Assembly: GCA_003427395.1 (NCBI GenBank)
Contig: BFEA01000108.1
Coordinates: forward strand, 3,099,887-3,121,040
Source: Chara braunii
Lineage: Eukaryota; Streptophyta; Charophyceae; Charales; Characeae
Direction of reading: 5' to 3'
DNA: 21,154 bases
Part shown: positions 18,955-21,154 of the stretch, piece after piece
How positions within the stretch are numbered: position 1 is the stretch's first letter
Layout: each line of letters starts with the position of its first letter
Notes under the pieces: generated by a model
The model's input: the letters and a program-made list of their open reading frames with translations, nothing else
Told to the model about the DNA's origin: nothing
The model's database searches: none
Program-made: the position numbers and the translations under genes

Positions 18955-18964
18955 TAGTAATAAT
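18916..18964 (+). repeat. (AAT)n microsatellite
   Basis: About 12 pure units followed by imperfect ones. It may be a retroposon tail, like 17020-17074, but no repeat partner for the sequence before it was found in the window. Confidence 0.9.
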
Positions 18965-19339
18965 CAAGGAGGACGAGCAATAGCGAACTCCAGCAATCAA
19001 ACTGCATCATGTATATTGGACCAGATAGTCGTGTCCTCGATCTAATAGCAGAACTGCATCACGGGTTTCACCAAATAAGGCACAGCAATTCAAAATTGAC
19101 AATGTTGAACTTATCAATGAAGCACCAGAGTTGATATCCTATCTGGTACTTGGTGCCCAGACTACTGACGACAGATCCTAACTAGTCTATACAAGAAATG
19201 CAGAAGTTGTCGTCATCTGTTTTCCAAGTACGAGCTTACAGCGGCCAATGCCGCACGCTTCCAGCAACAGGCATGTCGCTCGCTACATTCCCAANTGCGA
19301 TCCTCTAGATGCCACGTGGACCCAAGATCGCCGCGCATC
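18965..19339. other. No gene seen; one ambiguous base
   Basis: Unclassified sequence. Short open stretches alternate between frames, with stops in each. Position 19295 is an N, so any frame across it is uncertain. Confidence 0.3.
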
Positions 19340-19640
19340 CCATCTCTTTTTCCTTTTCTTTTCCTCTCTATCTTCTCCCTCTCTCCTATACACAATCCCT
19401 CTCTCTTTTCTCTGTGTATATCTCTACCGCATACCTTTTCCGTGTATCTTTATGCGAATCACTGTGTATCTCACCTTTCACTGTGTGTCAGTGTCGCCGT
19501 GCCTCTGTGACTGCGTATCTATGTGGTTCCCTGTGTGTGTCACAGTAATCGTGAGTCTACTGGGTCACCATGTGTTTGTCACTGAGCATTGCGTCACTAT
19601 GCATCGTGCCACTAATGTCACCATCACAGCGTGACTGCGC
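19340..19640 (+). repeat. CT tract plus TGTCAC-rich module, second
   Basis: A C/T-rich stretch (19345-19415) passes into CTGTGTAT, GTGTCAGTGTCGCCGTGCCT, GTGTGTCACAG and GTCACCAT words. The 15 bases GTGTCGCCGTGCCTC (about 19490) recur exactly near 20527. No D body follows, so the module occurs separately from the D core. The open frames are low complexity. Confidence 0.55.
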
Positions 19641-20061
19641 GCTTTTACTGTGTACTTGTCTGCTATGTGCTTCCTTGTATGTTTGTTTCCCCGTCTGTTT
19701 GCTTGTTAGTCTATCTTTCTGTTTTCCTTGTTTGTCTTATCTGTCTCTTCTCTGTCTGTCACACCCTTTTCTTCTCCTTCCTTTTTCCTCGTTGCCGTAA
19801 TTGCTTGTCACCCGAGCCCACTGCAGGTGGACGCCGGATTTCATACCTCACAATCTAAACGTAGCGGAGCAGCCACGCAACACGATTCCTTACTATGGTG
19901 CAGCAGGTCGAGACCACGACATGAGAATACGACAGCCACTATCGCGCATTCCAACAGTCGGGCGGTGATGGCCCAACATTACGTCGCTATCGGCGGAGGC
20001 ATCACATATTCCCACAAGTCTCCCCTTTGCTTATGGTAAGCTGCAGGCCAAGTAACTCACC

Positions 20062-20062
<1 letters not shown>
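19641..20062. other. No gene; TTTGTC/CTGTC-rich then unclassified
   Basis: Positions 19641-19795 are rich in T, G and C pyrimidine words such as TGTCTGT and TTTGTTT. Positions 19800-20062 are GC-balanced and unclassified. Overlapping open frames in different registers argue against a gene. Confidence 0.35.

Positions 20063-20111
<49 letters not shown>
20063..20111 (+). repeat. (AAT)n microsatellite
   Basis: About 16 AAT units, followed by AT-rich sequence with a second short AAT run near 20150-20162. Confidence 0.9.
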
Positions 20112-20189
20112 TTTAAAATGATATTAATAAATCAATATCAATCAATGACAATAATAATAATATCAACATAGTTTGCTCGTCGGATTTCC

Positions 20190-20545
20190 TTCTCCTTAGT
20201 CATTATTTTTCTCCTCCTTTCTTCGATCTCCTTTTCTCTCTCCTTCTCTCCCTTTTCTCTCTCGTTCTCTCTTCCTCTCTCTCTGTGTATGCGCTTCTCT
20301 CTTGTGTGTTGTCGCGTGATTGTCACCGTACGACTTGTGAATGTGTCACCTGTTTCTTCTGCATGCCGCGTCTATTGTCACAGTCACTGTGTGCCCGCGT
20401 TACTGTGCACTGTCAACGTGTGACTGTGTGACTGCGACTGTGCGTTACTGTGTGTCACTGTGAGACCGTGCGTCACTGCGTGACCGATCTTGCGTCTGAG
20501 TGCGTCATTCTGCATTGCTGTGTATCTGTGTCGCCGTGCCTCCGT
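20190..20545 (+). repeat. CT tract plus degenerate GTGTCACTG tandem repeats, third
   Basis: A C/T-rich tract (20190-20285) is followed by about 200 bases of short degenerate repeats near GTGTCACTGTG, GTGACTGTG and GTCACTGCGTGACC. The unit length drifts around 8-11 bases. This is the longest of the three modules and leads into the second D copy, as at 17395. Confidence 0.65.
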
Positions 20546-20648
20546 GCCCCCGGTTAGTTGTTGCCTGTTGCAGGTCAGCGTAATTGTTGAATCCCGAACT
20601 GTAGGTTTGTTGAGTAGGGGTCAGGGTTATGGCAATGAGTCCCCGTGC

Positions 20649-21114
20649 CGTCAGCGGTACAACCCAAATAGTCTCTGTCCAGTCCAGCAAGTACCACGAG
20701 GGACTGTGTGCCCCGTGCCCGAGGAAAAAAGGCAGACCAACGAGCTTCAGAAGATTAAATCAAGAGGCAGCGCCCAGTCATTCATTCATTCCCGCGTGAG
20801 CCATGCGGAAATGCTGCCACAGCGACTTGTGCAAGGGGTCTGCAACAGTGCCCGATGTCGAAGTAAGCTGAAGAAGACAGCCTGGACATAACTGTAGGAG
20901 GCGACGACGACTATGACTGCCTTAGCCGCAAGTGAGTACAGTGTGTGCGTTTGTCGGTGGGCGTGTACAGTGGGTTGCGTATGGGATGCACAGAGTGATC
21001 CTACGCTAAGTGAGTTTGAGTGGCGGAGTTGAACACAGTGACGAACAAAGAGTTGTTTGATCGTGACAGCGTCATAATTTTCCCTGAAGCGGGTTTGCAT
21101 CTGCACTGTGTTCT
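20649..21114 (+). repeat. D-family dispersed repeat, copy 2
   Basis: It matches 17576-17945 with the landmarks listed there and has about 95 extra bases in its 3' half, including GTG-rich words (20935-20975). The plus-strand open frame at 20490-20891 spans it, but it begins in the tandem repeat and is not preserved in copy 1. The sequence runs to the window edge (21154), so the 3' end of the element is not defined. Confidence 0.6.
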
Positions 21115-21154
21115 CAGTTTCTATATTTTCTGAGCTTTGAGTGGGCTTCTGTCG

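Noticed and set aside
19295-19311. GATCCTCTAGA next to an N, recalling a cloning-vector polylinker
   Set aside because: The match is only 11 bases and the surrounding sequence is unlike a vector; the N is probably a simple base-call ambiguity.
17610-20740. Short shared frame between the two D copies
   Set aside because: Most nucleotide differences change the amino acid and one copy stops after about 25 codons, so there is no sign of protein-level selection.

Overview
This window looks like repeat-dense, non-coding nuclear DNA from a eukaryote. I find no protein-coding gene I can support, no intact tRNA or rRNA, and no bacterial-style gene packing. The longest open frames are 157 codons. They lie in tandem or simple-sequence DNA, show no recognisable domain, and lack purifying-type conservation where two copies can be compared. 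Long (AAT)n, A/T, CT and CA tracts, degenerate tRNA-like modules joined to non-tRNA bodies, satellites and fold-back elements all point to a eukaryotic genome such as an alga, plant-like protist or invertebrate. I cannot name the lineage from the sequence alone. Family names used here (R1, E, F, G, D) are my own labels for repeats found by comparing the window with itself.

Layout. 1-490: unclassified sequence with CTCTCGAA/TTCGAGAG motifs. 494-960: a tRNA-like module joined to the first R1 copy. About 2110-2850: a diverged satellite of about 122 bp. 3290-3560: a second R1 copy lacking its middle. 4110-4187: a G-family segment. 4693-6296: about 21 imperfect hairpin units with a conserved loop. 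6485-6895: an E-family element ending in AAT repeats. 6902-8461: a giant imperfect palindrome, two inverted arms of 814 and 714 bp with short GGTTGYC-type ends, sitting inside that AAT tail, which resumes at 8462. 8560-9955: AT-rich and pyrimidine-rich simple sequence. 9956-10600 and 11335-11880: two copies of SINE-like family F with tRNA-like heads; the first carries a strong G-quadruplex motif. 11976-12018: CT/CA microsatellite. 13114-13860: a second fold-back element with GGTTAAC ends and two overlapping inverted repeats. 13990-14420: the fullest R1 copy. 14950-15027: second G copy. 15611-16330: a 162-bp tandem array, each unit built of three GATAAG...CTTATC hairpins. 16660-17074: second E copy with a clean (AAT)n tail. 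17395-21114: a less AT-rich domain with two D-family copies, three CT-tract plus TGTCAC-rich modules and two more (AAT)n tracts.

These pieces do not form a metabolic or regulatory pathway. They read as layers of mobile-element insertion: retroposon-like elements leaving (AAT)n tails, foldback elements landing in a tail, and local tandem amplification of hairpin units. The two hairpin arrays are the most unusual content, because their stems vary while pairing and loops appear to be kept.
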